Shown: piece by piece, positions 1 through 7,014 of the stretch
Layout: every line of letters starts with the position of its first letter
How positions within the stretch are numbered: position 1 is the stretch's first letter
DNA from: an uncultured Aquimarina sp.
GTDB lineage: Bacteria > Bacteroidota > Bacteroidia > Flavobacteriales > Flavobacteriaceae
Direction of reading: 5' to 3'
Length of the DNA: 64,000 nt
Assembly (NCBI GenBank): GCA_947495425.1
Contig: CANLYR010000001.1
Location: 186,001-250,000 of the forward strand
Made by a program: the position numbers and the translations under genes
Notes under the pieces: generated by a model
Database searches by the model: none
The model's input: the letters and a program-made list of their open reading frames with translations, nothing else
Told to the model about the DNA's origin: nothing

Positions 1-624
1 ATGTATTTTCAGGCACAGAATGCCCTGAGAAATCTACCAATGGAAATGCCACCATCACCGGGGGTAGTGGGTCAGTATGCAAGTGTTGATAATGCACGAG
101 GTGTATGGAAAGCTCCTGCAAACGTTAGCGTTGATCTGGTGAGCAGACCGATGATCAAAGTTACAGATAAGCAGCAAGAAAATCTGAATGTAGACACAAC
201 CGGAGGGAAATCTGTGAATGTGATTCGTTCGTTTGTTGGTAGAGGTAGCGCAATCATCTGGGGTGCCAGAACTCTTGCAGGAAATAGTAATGAATGGCGC
301 TACGTACCGGTAAGAAGATTCTTTAACATGGTTGAAGAATCTGTAAAAAAAGCAACAATCCAATTTGTATTTGAGCCAAATGATCTCAATACCTGGTCTA
401 GAGTAAAATCTATGATCGATAACTTCTTGGTACAACAATGGAGAGCTGGTGCTTTAATGGGAACTACTCCAGAGCAAGCATTCTTTGTGAAAATTGGACT
501 TAATGAAACGATGGATGAAGTTGATATATGGGAAGGAAGAATGATCGTAGAGATAGGTATGGCTGTAGTAAGACCAGCAGAATTTATCATTTTAAGGTTT
601 AGCCATAAAATGTTATCAGAATAA
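1..624 (+). CDS. Contractile tail sheath protein, C-terminal part (partial)
   Basis: This is the C-terminal 207 residues of a phage/eCIS tail-sheath subunit (Afp2-4, Pvc2-4 family), which polymerises around the inner tube and contracts to drive injection. The stretch around residues 80-125 (WGARTLAG, EWRYVPVRR, NMVEESVKKA) and the terminal segment ending VVRPAEFIILRFSHK are hallmark sheath C-terminal domain motifs. Complete sheath subunits are usually 350-700 aa, so the reading frame very probably continues left of the window and the ATG at base 1 is an internal Met. It leads a same-strand run of eCIS structural genes. Identification is firm; the N-terminal part and any sheath paralogues upstream cannot be seen. 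Confidence 0.93.
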   Translation: MYFQAQNALRNLPMEMPPSPGVVGQYASVDNARGVWKAPANVSVDLVSRPMIKVTDKQQENLNVDTTGGKSVNVIRSFVGRGSAIIWGARTLAGNSNEWRYVPVRRFFNMVEESVKKATIQFVFEPNDLNTWSRVKSMIDNFLVQQWRAGALMGTTPEQAFFVKIGLNETMDEVDIWEGRMIVEIGMAVVRPAEFIILRFSHKMLSE

Positions 625-652
625 AGTCAATAAACCATAAAAATAAAGAAAT

Positions 653-1564
653 ATGGCTAGCAAGAATAATGAAAACAGCAGTCCACGTAATGCCGATAAA
701 GTAATTTGTGAAAGTCTGACACTCATTAAAAATGATAAAAAAACGGCATTAAGTGCATATAATGCAAACAAAATACTTAGAAAATCCAAGAAGACTGCAC
801 GTAGATATAAAGTATGTGGCTTGGATAAAGCAGAAGAGTCTCATAGCGTATATCAGGATATAATGAGTTGCGTTACCATTGACAGCTACAAAAAAGTAGA
901 AGTAATTCAGAAAAATATAGATGAATACGCAAAAAAAGATGATGAATTAGAAAAAATGATTAAGGATGCTTCTAAACTTTTAAAAGAATTGCGTGTTAAA
1001 ATAGAAGATGCAGATACAGCTGCATGTGCCATGTCGAATTGTTTTAAAAATAAAATTCAACCTAATACAGGAAAATCAAAAAAAGACGATCAAAAGAAAA
1101 AGGCTGATGGTATGCTTCAGGATATTCTTGAAAAAACAAAGAAGATTAATGATCAAGGGCAAAATGCTTTCGAATCTGCGGTTTCTATAGCAGGGATTCA
1201 AACATTTACCAATGCCCATAGCCTCCAACCTTTTGCAACAAATGTTACCAATGCAATTAAAGAATTCAAAACTACAGTAGAAACTAATATTACTTCAACA
1301 GCAGGAGATGTAACTAGTTGTAGGGAAGAACTTAATAACATCGCAGGGGAATTAGCGCAGATAACATGCGATAAAAAATCAGAAGCAGTTAAGTATGAAG
1401 CACTAGACGGTGTGGTAGATTTTGTTTGTAAAGGAGAATATGACTGTGACCTTCTTGATCTCTGTACGATCAAAGAACCTGATTGTTATGATCATGATTA
1501 TGATGGATATGATCAGAGAAAAAAAGATAGGCGTCAAAAAAGACAAACAAAAGACATGGATTAA
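653..1564 (+). CDS. Unrecognised Cys-rich helical protein in eCIS cluster (303 aa)
   Basis: I do not recognise a family. The protein is predicted mostly helical, Lys/Glu/Asp-rich, without signal peptide or membrane segment, and holds about 11 cysteines. Four of these lie near the C-terminus (FVCKGEYDC, LDLC, EPDC). They are followed by a Tyr/Asp stretch and a strongly basic tail (QRKKDRRQKRQ). It lies 28 bp after the sheath gene and 30 bp before another unrecognised Cys-rich protein, all on one strand, so co-transcription with the tail genes is likely. Typical Afp/PVC clusters have only sheath and tube genes here. It could be an accessory structural, chaperone or cargo protein; nothing in the sequence decides this. 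The start at 653 follows an A-rich stretch. Confidence 0.8.
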   Translation: MASKNNENSSPRNADKVICESLTLIKNDKKTALSAYNANKILRKSKKTARRYKVCGLDKAEESHSVYQDIMSCVTIDSYKKVEVIQKNIDEYAKKDDELEKMIKDASKLLKELRVKIEDADTAACAMSNCFKNKIQPNTGKSKKDDQKKKADGMLQDILEKTKKINDQGQNAFESAVSIAGIQTFTNAHSLQPFATNVTNAIKEFKTTVETNITSTAGDVTSCREELNNIAGELAQITCDKKSEAVKYEALDGVVDFVCKGEYDCDLLDLCTIKEPDCYDHDYDGYDQRKKDRRQKRQTKDMD

Positions 1565-1594
1565 CTAATAAAATAATTAGAAAAAAGAATCATT

Positions 1595-2566
1595 ATGGAA
1601 TTTTTAAAAGATAAAAGCTGCTGCCATGATCGAGGTGGTGATGATCCAGATGCACAAGACTGTGTTGACAAATGGAAAGAGAAATTAGAAGAAGTTAGCA
1701 ATAAATATACCGAGTTAAGCGCAGAGACATTCAAGGATGAAGAAGAATATCAAAATTCATTAGGCTGGCAAAGTAGACTAGAAAATTGGAACGAAATTAT
1801 AAGAGACACAGATGAAAAAGCAGATAAAATAGTCGCAGAACTTGAGTTTTTTCTAGGTCAGGCTAAGATCGTTTGCGATTTTTCAGAAAAAACCACCGAT
1901 GCATTAGAAAAACTCTTGGGATTAGTAAAATGTGTTTTTGACTGCTTTTTTACTTATGAAAGTAATAAAGAGGGATTAAAAGATCAAATCACAGAGTTTA
2001 AAAAAGCAATCGAATGTCTGAAAAATGCAACAGACGAAGACAAAGCAGAAGTCATAAAATGCATAGTCGCATATGAAGAAAAAATAATGCTGGTTTGTGA
2101 GATGCAAGATGCAATTTTAACCCTGCTTCTCAAGACTTATAAACATGCCAGCCTCTTCTCAGTATCCATTTGTGGAAGTGGAGGACTAGAAGATAAAATT
2201 GAAGATTTAGAAAATATTTTTAGTGGTGGGGGTAATAACGGCAGCAGCATCAGCCCTTCCAGTAGTAGTGATGACGATGATGATGATGATGATAAAAATA
2301 AAAAATCCCGTAAGGAGAAACTTAGACATGACAATAATTACACCTATCCATGTAATGACATGATCGTAAAACCAATGCCTAGATTCCCTATTAGTGATAG
2401 TGAGTATTATAAAGACATCGAGAAAGATCTTAACAAAGCTATTCATGAAACCAAAGAACTCAAAAAAGCATGGATGTCTAGTAAAAAAGATAGTGATCAA
2501 TACTTTTCTCATCAAACAAGTTTAATCGAAGCAATTAATGCAGCCGAGGCGGCAGAAAACGCTTAA
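1595..2566 (+). CDS. Unrecognised Cys-rich helical protein with poly-Asp tract (323 aa)
   Basis: I recognise no family. Residues 1-205 look helical, possibly coiled, with about ten cysteines including CC near the N-terminus and KCVFDCF near residue 110. A low-complexity linker follows at about residues 209-240: Gly/Asn, then Ser-rich, then eight consecutive Asp at about 226-233, then Lys-rich. A second short helical part closes the protein with Ala/Glu residues. There is no export signal. It sits between the preceding Cys-rich gene (30 bp gap) and the first tube gene (38 bp gap). Like its neighbour it is an extra, non-canonical member of the eCIS operon. Structural accessory or cargo roles are both possible. 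Confidence 0.8.
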   Translation: MEFLKDKSCCHDRGGDDPDAQDCVDKWKEKLEEVSNKYTELSAETFKDEEEYQNSLGWQSRLENWNEIIRDTDEKADKIVAELEFFLGQAKIVCDFSEKTTDALEKLLGLVKCVFDCFFTYESNKEGLKDQITEFKKAIECLKNATDEDKAEVIKCIVAYEEKIMLVCEMQDAILTLLLKTYKHASLFSVSICGSGGLEDKIEDLENIFSGGGNNGSSISPSSSSDDDDDDDDKNKKSRKEKLRHDNNYTYPCNDMIVKPMPRFPISDSEYYKDIEKDLNKAIHETKELKKAWMSSKKDSDQYFSHQTSLIEAINAAEAAENA

Positions 2567-2604
2567 TAATTCTTTAAAATTTTTAATACTAAAAACATAA
2601 AAAC

Positions 2605-3072
2605 ATGGCAGCAATAGGCGATTATCCAATACCAAAGTTTCATTTCCAAGTAGAATGGGGGGATGGTTTTAGAATCGGGTTTACAGAAGTAAGCGGATTA
2701 GATTTTGAAACCGAAGTTATAGAATATAGAGAAGGCAGTAATAAAAAGTATAATAAAACAAAGCAACCTGGTCTTACCAAGTATAGTAATGTCACTCTTA
2801 AGCGAGGAACATTTCAGGGGGATTTCGACTTTTTTACAGAATGGCAAAAAACATATTTATTTCAAGAAGGTAATGATACAGGATCTTTATTTAGACGTCC
2901 TGTGACTATCAAGCTACTTAATGAGAGCCACGAACCAATCATGACCTGGATTCTTGAAAATGCATGGCCTAGTAAAGTACAATCAACAGACCTGAAAGCT
3001 GATGCAAATGAAGTAGCGATTGAAACTATGGAATTGGTACACGAAGGTTTAACAATTCTTGAAGCTAAATAG
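2605..3072 (+). CDS. eCIS inner tube protein 1 (gp19/Afp1-like)
   Basis: This is a tail-tube subunit of the T4 gp19-like family, 155 aa, the usual length. It stacks as hexameric rings forming the needle pushed out on sheath contraction. Seen in the sequence: N-terminal IPKFHFQVEWG, the family pattern FTEVSGLDFETEVIEYREG at about residues 27-45, VTLKRGTFQGD, and a C-terminal WPSKVQSTDLKAD followed by a Glu-rich strand. It is followed 27 bp later by a paralogue. Two tube genes are typical of eCIS: a main tube (Afp1) and a tube-initiator or baseplate-proximal ring (Afp5). Which of the two this is cannot be settled by reading alone, though its shorter form fits the main tube. Confidence 0.95.
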   Translation: MAAIGDYPIPKFHFQVEWGDGFRIGFTEVSGLDFETEVIEYREGSNKKYNKTKQPGLTKYSNVTLKRGTFQGDFDFFTEWQKTYLFQEGNDTGSLFRRPVTIKLLNESHEPIMTWILENAWPSKVQSTDLKADANEVAIETMELVHEGLTILEAK

Positions 3073-3099
3073 TAATTTCTATAACTATAATCGGTTACT

Positions 3100-3597
3100 A
3101 TGTATCAAATTGTTGGCTTTTATTTTAGTGTCTCTTTTTTAAACTTACCTAACGGGAAAGACGTAGATGTAAGATTTCAGTCCGTGTCTGGTCTAGATGT
3201 TCAAATCGAAAAAGAATCCTTAAAAGAAGGAGGAGAAAATAGATTTGAACATAGTATTCCTGGTAGAAGAAAGTATACCACATTAACGCTCAAAAGAGGA
3301 ATTCTTACACCAGAAGATTCTGGATTAACCCAATGGTGTCAAAAAGCGTTTAGCAATCAGTATCTCAATCATACCGATAATGCCAGAGCAGCAGATAAAA
3401 GTATTGAGCCTATCGGTACTGTAAATGTAGAATTACTTAATGAGAATAATACAGTATTAATGAAATGGCAGCTATCTCATGTATGGCCGATAAGCTGGAA
3501 AGTAGGCGAGCTTAATGCAGAAAAAGGAGAGGTGCTCATAGAAACATTTGAATTGAACTATAACTATTATAATCTCATAACCGAAAATAAACTATGA
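3100..3597 (+). CDS. eCIS inner tube protein 2 (gp19/Afp5-like, tube initiator)
   Basis: This is the second gp19-family tube subunit, 165 aa. Family signatures are FQSVSGLDVQIEKESLKEGG at about residues 27-46, TLTLKRGIL, and HVWPISWKVGELNAEKGEV near the C-terminus. It is clearly paralogous to the preceding tube protein but has a longer loop around residues 85-105 and a Tyr/Asn-rich end. In Afp and AlgoCIS the second tube-like protein forms the first ring that joins the tube to the baseplate hub. Its place directly before the DUF5908 and LysM genes supports that role here, by inference from gene order. Confidence 0.93.
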   Translation: MYQIVGFYFSVSFLNLPNGKDVDVRFQSVSGLDVQIEKESLKEGGENRFEHSIPGRRKYTTLTLKRGILTPEDSGLTQWCQKAFSNQYLNHTDNARAADKSIEPIGTVNVELLNENNTVLMKWQLSHVWPISWKVGELNAEKGEVLIETFELNYNYYNLITENKL

Positions 3598-3604
3598 AGA
3601 CATT

Positions 3605-3763
3605 ATGCCAATAGAAATTCGAGAGTTAATCATTAAAACTACGGTAAATAATAATAGTGATAGTCCTTCTGCTGGAAATAGATCCGGAGGCAATGCAGCA
3701 TCTAATATTGATGAAATCGTTGAAAAAGTTTTTGAGATTATAAAAGAAAAATCTGAACGATAA
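3605..3763 (+). CDS. DUF5908 family micro-protein of eCIS cluster (52 aa)
   Basis: This short ORF starts with MPIEIRELIIKTTV, the hallmark N-terminus of the DUF5908 family. That family is known as a very short protein coded next to tube and LysM genes in Bacteroidota contractile injection clusters. The middle is a Ser/Gly/Asn linker and the end an amphipathic helix (NIDEIVEKVFEIIKEKSER). It starts 7 bp after the second tube gene and its stop is separated by one base from the LysM gene start. This tight packing and the family match argue that it is real. It corresponds in position to Afp6/Pvc6-type small proteins; its exact structural role is not known to me. Confidence 0.85.
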   Translation: MPIEIRELIIKTTVNNNSDSPSAGNRSGGNAASNIDEIVEKVFEIIKEKSER

Positions 3764-3764
3764 T

Positions 3765-4475
3765 ATGGAGAATAGCGGGAAATTAGTTAAAGTTTTGATA
3801 CATGTCTACGATGATGAAGCGTATAGTAAACCCTCTAAAATAAATCCAAATCCGATTTCGTTACCGGTAAATCCCAAAAGTTTTACCAAAAATTACAAGA
3901 TAGAGGTAAAAGCAGATCAGGCACCGGGAACTCAAAGTAATGATCCTAAGTTTAATAAAACACCGCCAAAAGAGCTAAAACTTGATTTTGTTTTTGATGG
4001 TACAAATACCATTCAGGGATACAAGTACAACGATCCATCAGATCATTCTGTAAAAAGACAATTAGAAATTTTCTTAAAAGCAGTCTATGACATGAAAGGA
4101 GGGATACATAAACCTCATTTTCTAAAGTTAATATGGGGTGCTGGGTTTAAGTTTCAAGGCGTACTCACGAATTTAGATCTAAACTATACGTTGTTCGAAT
4201 CCAATGGAGATCCTTTGCGAGTAAAAGCTAGCGCTTCGTTTATACAATACGTTGGACAAAAAGAGCGTGAAGCCATAGTCAAAAAAGAATCTCCGGATTT
4301 AACACAATCAAGACTAGTGAAAGCCGGAGATCGATTGGATAATATGACCTATGATATTTACAATAATGTTAAATATATTACCCAGATTGCTAAGGCTAAT
4401 GGCTTAACTTCTTTCAGAGAAATTAATCCTGGTGAAGAATTAGTGTTTCCACCATTAGATAAAACAAGCTCATGA
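3765..4475 (+). CDS. LysM-containing inner baseplate/hub adaptor (Afp7/Pvc7-like)
   Basis: At 236 aa this matches the LysM-type baseplate protein of eCIS (gp53/Afp7-like), which caps the spike hub and joins it to tube and sheath initiator. The N-terminal two thirds is a beta-rich domain (PISLPVNPKSFTKNYKI; LKLDFVFDGTNTI) seen in this family. The C-terminal 50 residues from about 185 form a LysM-like module (VKAGDRLDNMTYDIYN ... INPGEELVFPP). In this context LysM acts as a structural module and need not bind cell wall. The last codon overlaps the next gene by four bases (ATGA at 4472), indicating translational coupling with the spike gene. Confidence 0.93.
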   Translation: MENSGKLVKVLIHVYDDEAYSKPSKINPNPISLPVNPKSFTKNYKIEVKADQAPGTQSNDPKFNKTPPKELKLDFVFDGTNTIQGYKYNDPSDHSVKRQLEIFLKAVYDMKGGIHKPHFLKLIWGAGFKFQGVLTNLDLNYTLFESNGDPLRVKASASFIQYVGQKEREAIVKKESPDLTQSRLVKAGDRLDNMTYDIYNNVKYITQIAKANGLTSFREINPGEELVFPPLDKTSS

Positions 4476-6262
4476 AAGATAGAATAATACCAGTTGATGC
4501 TCAGCATAACGTAACAACATTTGATATACTGATCGATGGCAAAGTCGTTGATCAAGGGTATCAGGTATTATCTATTTCTATTTCTAAAGAAATAAATAGA
4601 ATACCTACGGCAAAGATTATTATAAAAGACGGCGATGCAGCTGCAGAAACCTTTACAATAAGTGAAGAAGAAGAATTTTTACCGGGAAAATCAATTGCTA
4701 TTAAAGTTGGGCGAGATAGCCAAAACGAACAGCTATTCAAAGGTGTTATTGTAAAACATGCTATAAGAGTGCTTAAAAGTGGTGAAACAAGATTGACATT
4801 AGACTGTAGAGATGAAGCTGTGAAGATGACACTGGGGCGACATAACTATTACTATGAAGAACGAACGGATAGTGAAATTATGGAAGAAGTCATTAGTAGA
4901 TATTCTGGTCTTAGTAATGATGTTGAAGCTACCACAATCAAACATCTCGAAATGGTACAATATCATGTAACAGATTGGGATTTTTTATTAATGCGAGCAG
5001 AATCAAACGGTAAGTTAGTAACAGTAGATGATGGTAAAATAAGCATCAAATCTCCGGATACGAGTTCAGATCCAGCACTGGCAGTATTGTTTGGGTCAAC
5101 ACTCATCGATTTTGAAGCAGAGATGGATGCTCGTCATCAATGGAAATCAGTAGAAGCAAAATCCTGGGATTATGGGGGTCAAAATATGTTTGAGCATACC
5201 ACAGATAGTGTTCCGATTAACGAACCGGGAAATGTTAATGGCAATAGTTTGGCTGATGATATGAGTCCCGAAAAATTTAAACTTAGACATTCAGGGCAGG
5301 CTATAGAAGAAGAGCTACAAGAATGGACCAAAGCTACAATGCAAAGAAGTCGATTATCCAAAATACGAGGAAGAGCAAAATTTATAGGCTTTTCAGAAAT
5401 CAAACCTGGTAAATTGATCGAACTACAAGGCTTGGGCGCTAGGTTTACAGGTAATGCTTATGTTTCGGGAGTTCGACACGAAGTATACGAGGGTTCATGG
5501 TATACGCAGGCACAATTTGGGCTGGATCCAGATTGTTTCTCACATATTAATAAGGATGTAATGGATATCCCTGCGGCCGGATTATTGCCAGCGATTCATG
5601 GATTACAAATAGGTAAAGTGGTACAGTTAGAGAATGATCCAGAAGGAGAAAATAGAATCTTGGTTCGATTACCAATTATTGATAATTCTGCAAGAGGGAT
5701 TTGGGCAAGAATAGCAACCCTAGACGCAGGTATAGCTGATAGTGGCGTTGCTGGTAGAGGTTCCTTTTTTCTTCCTGAAATCGAAGATGAAGTTATTGTA
5801 GGATTTATAAACGATGATCCTCGAGATGCCATAGTGCTAGGGATGTTACATAGTAGCGCAAAACCAGCGCCAATGACTGCCCAAGATGTCAATCACGAAA
5901 AAGGATTTGTAACACGATCAGGGATGCGATTGCATTTTCATGATGATACCAAAACAATCACAGTAGATACTCCTGCAGGAAATAAAATTGTTCTGGATGA
6001 AGATAGTACTTCAATCACTATAGAAGATCAAAACCAAAATATTGCAGTAATGGATCCAGAAGGGATATCTGTACATAGTCCCGGAGATATCAATATAGAA
6101 GCGACAGGAAATATCAATATTAAAGCAGGAATGAACATGACATTAGAAGCGACACAAATATCAGCTAAAGCAAGCGCGAGCATGGAGGTAAAAGGAGCTA
6201 AAACAACAGTTGCTGCAGATGGGATAACCGAGATTAAAGGTGCTGTAGTAAACATAAACTAA
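4472..6262 (+). CDS. VgrG-like spike/hub protein (Afp8/Pvc8-like)
   Basis: This 596-aa protein is the trimeric central spike of the injection machine, a fusion of gp27-like and gp5-like parts as in VgrG. Residues 1 to about 365 form the gp27-like hub (phage late-control D type). About 375-470 are the OB-fold (GLQIGKVVQLENDPEGENRI; RLPIIDNSARGIWARI; FLPEIEDEVIVGFI). From about 480 the protein has the strand periodicity of a triple beta-helix needle (VDTPAGNKIVLDEDS; GDINIEATGNINIKAG). There is no extra C-terminal effector domain: the protein ends with the helix. It overlaps the LysM gene and is followed by the PAAR tip gene 17 bp later. Confidence 0.96.
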   Translation: MKDRIIPVDAQHNVTTFDILIDGKVVDQGYQVLSISISKEINRIPTAKIIIKDGDAAAETFTISEEEEFLPGKSIAIKVGRDSQNEQLFKGVIVKHAIRVLKSGETRLTLDCRDEAVKMTLGRHNYYYEERTDSEIMEEVISRYSGLSNDVEATTIKHLEMVQYHVTDWDFLLMRAESNGKLVTVDDGKISIKSPDTSSDPALAVLFGSTLIDFEAEMDARHQWKSVEAKSWDYGGQNMFEHTTDSVPINEPGNVNGNSLADDMSPEKFKLRHSGQAIEEELQEWTKATMQRSRLSKIRGRAKFIGFSEIKPGKLIELQGLGARFTGNAYVSGVRHEVYEGSWYTQAQFGLDPDCFSHINKDVMDIPAAGLLPAIHGLQIGKVVQLENDPEGENRILVRLPIIDNSARGIWARIATLDAGIADSGVAGRGSFFLPEIEDEVIVGFINDDPRDAIVLGMLHSSAKPAPMTAQDVNHEKGFVTRSGMRLHFHDDTKTITVDTPAGNKIVLDEDSTSITIEDQNQNIAVMDPEGISVHSPGDINIEATGNINIKAGMNMTLEATQISAKASASMEVKGAKTTVAADGITEIKGAVVNIN

Positions 6263-6279
6263 TAAAAAAACAAGACGAA

Positions 6280-6570
6280 ATGCCACCAGCAGCACGAATA
6301 GGAGATATGCATACTTGTCCTTTATCTAATGGACCAGTGCCCCATGTAGGAGGGCCTATAACAGGGCCATCAGTTCCTACTGTTTTAATAGGGGGGCAAC
6401 CAGCTGCAGTAGTAGGTGATATGTGTGTATGTGTAGGGCCTCCTGATACGCTTGTAAAAGGTTCGGGGACTGTATTTATTGGCGGTAAACCTGCAGCCAG
6501 AATGGGAGACACTACTGCGCATAGTGGTGTTATTGTGCAAGGCTATCCAACTGTAATGATTGGAGGATAA
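6280..6570 (+). CDS. PAAR-domain spike tip protein
   Basis: This 96-aa PAAR protein sharpens the spike tip. It starts with MPPAARIGDMHTCP and shows the family repeats (VLIGGQPAAVVGD; VFIGGKPAARMGD; PTVMIGG). His and Cys residues (H11, C13, Cys in VGDMCVC, and H in TTAHSG) could supply the usual metal site. No toxin extension is attached. It lies directly after the spike gene, the expected order in eCIS (Afp10-like). Its stop at 6568-6570 lies ten bases before the next start codon. Confidence 0.95.
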   Translation: MPPAARIGDMHTCPLSNGPVPHVGGPITGPSVPTVLIGGQPAAVVGDMCVCVGPPDTLVKGSGTVFIGGKPAARMGDTTAHSGVIVQGYPTVMIGG

Positions 6571-6580
6571 AAAGAAAAAA

Positions 6581-7003
6581 ATGAACACAAATAAAGCATA
6601 TTTAGGAACAGGATGGTCGTTTCCGCCAAATTTTGATAGACAAAGCGAAACGGTAACCATGGTTAGTGCCGAAAAAGATATCGAAGAGAGCTTAGAAATA
6701 CTACTTTCTACAAGTTTGGGAGAGCGAGTGATGCAATCAGAATACGGATGCAACCTAAAAGATTATCAGTTCGAAAGCATGGATAGTTCATTAATCGGGT
6801 TTTTGAAGGATCTGGTGGAAAGGGCAATACTGTTTTACGAATCAAGAATACAATTAGAAAAAGTTGACATTACCGAAGCAGAATCTTTTGAATCGGTAGA
6901 AGGAGTATTAAAGATTACAGTACACTACGAGATAGAAGGTACAAATACACGAAATAACTATGTGTATGATTTCTATTTGAGAGAAGCAGATCAAGGGATA
7001 TAA
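6581..7003 (+). CDS. gp25/GPW-family baseplate wedge protein (Afp9-like)
   Basis: This is a baseplate wedge component of the gp25 family (lysozyme-like fold without catalysis), about 140 aa, which nucleates sheath assembly. Signatures are GTGWSFPPNFD at the N-terminus, ISTSLGERVMQSEYGCNL-type sequence at about residues 42-60 (here LSTSLGERVMQSEYGC) and the C-terminal HYEIEGTNTRNNYVYDFY. The reading frame is open further upstream to a TTG at 6560 that overlaps the PAAR gene. I chose the ATG at 6581 because it follows an A-rich stretch typical of Bacteroidota starts and gives the standard family N-terminus. The Afp11-like gene follows after 11 bp. Confidence 0.94.
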   Translation: MNTNKAYLGTGWSFPPNFDRQSETVTMVSAEKDIEESLEILLSTSLGERVMQSEYGCNLKDYQFESMDSSLIGFLKDLVERAILFYESRIQLEKVDITEAESFESVEGVLKITVHYEIEGTNTRNNYVYDFYLREADQGI

Positions 7004-7014
7004 ATAAAAAATAG

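Noticed and set aside
2137-2515. Minus-strand ORFs under the second Cys-rich gene
   Set aside because: They are mirror products of the poly-Asp/Ser codons and overlap a convincing plus-strand gene.
4472-6262. Spike gene taken as evidence for a classical type VI secretion system
   Set aside because: No TssJLM membrane complex, ClpV or Hcp is seen; gp19 tubes, CIS tape measure, LysM adaptor and Afp15-like ATPase indicate eCIS instead.
6560-6580. TTG start for the gp25 gene overlapping PAAR
   Set aside because: The ATG at 6581 has an A-rich leader and matches the family N-terminus.
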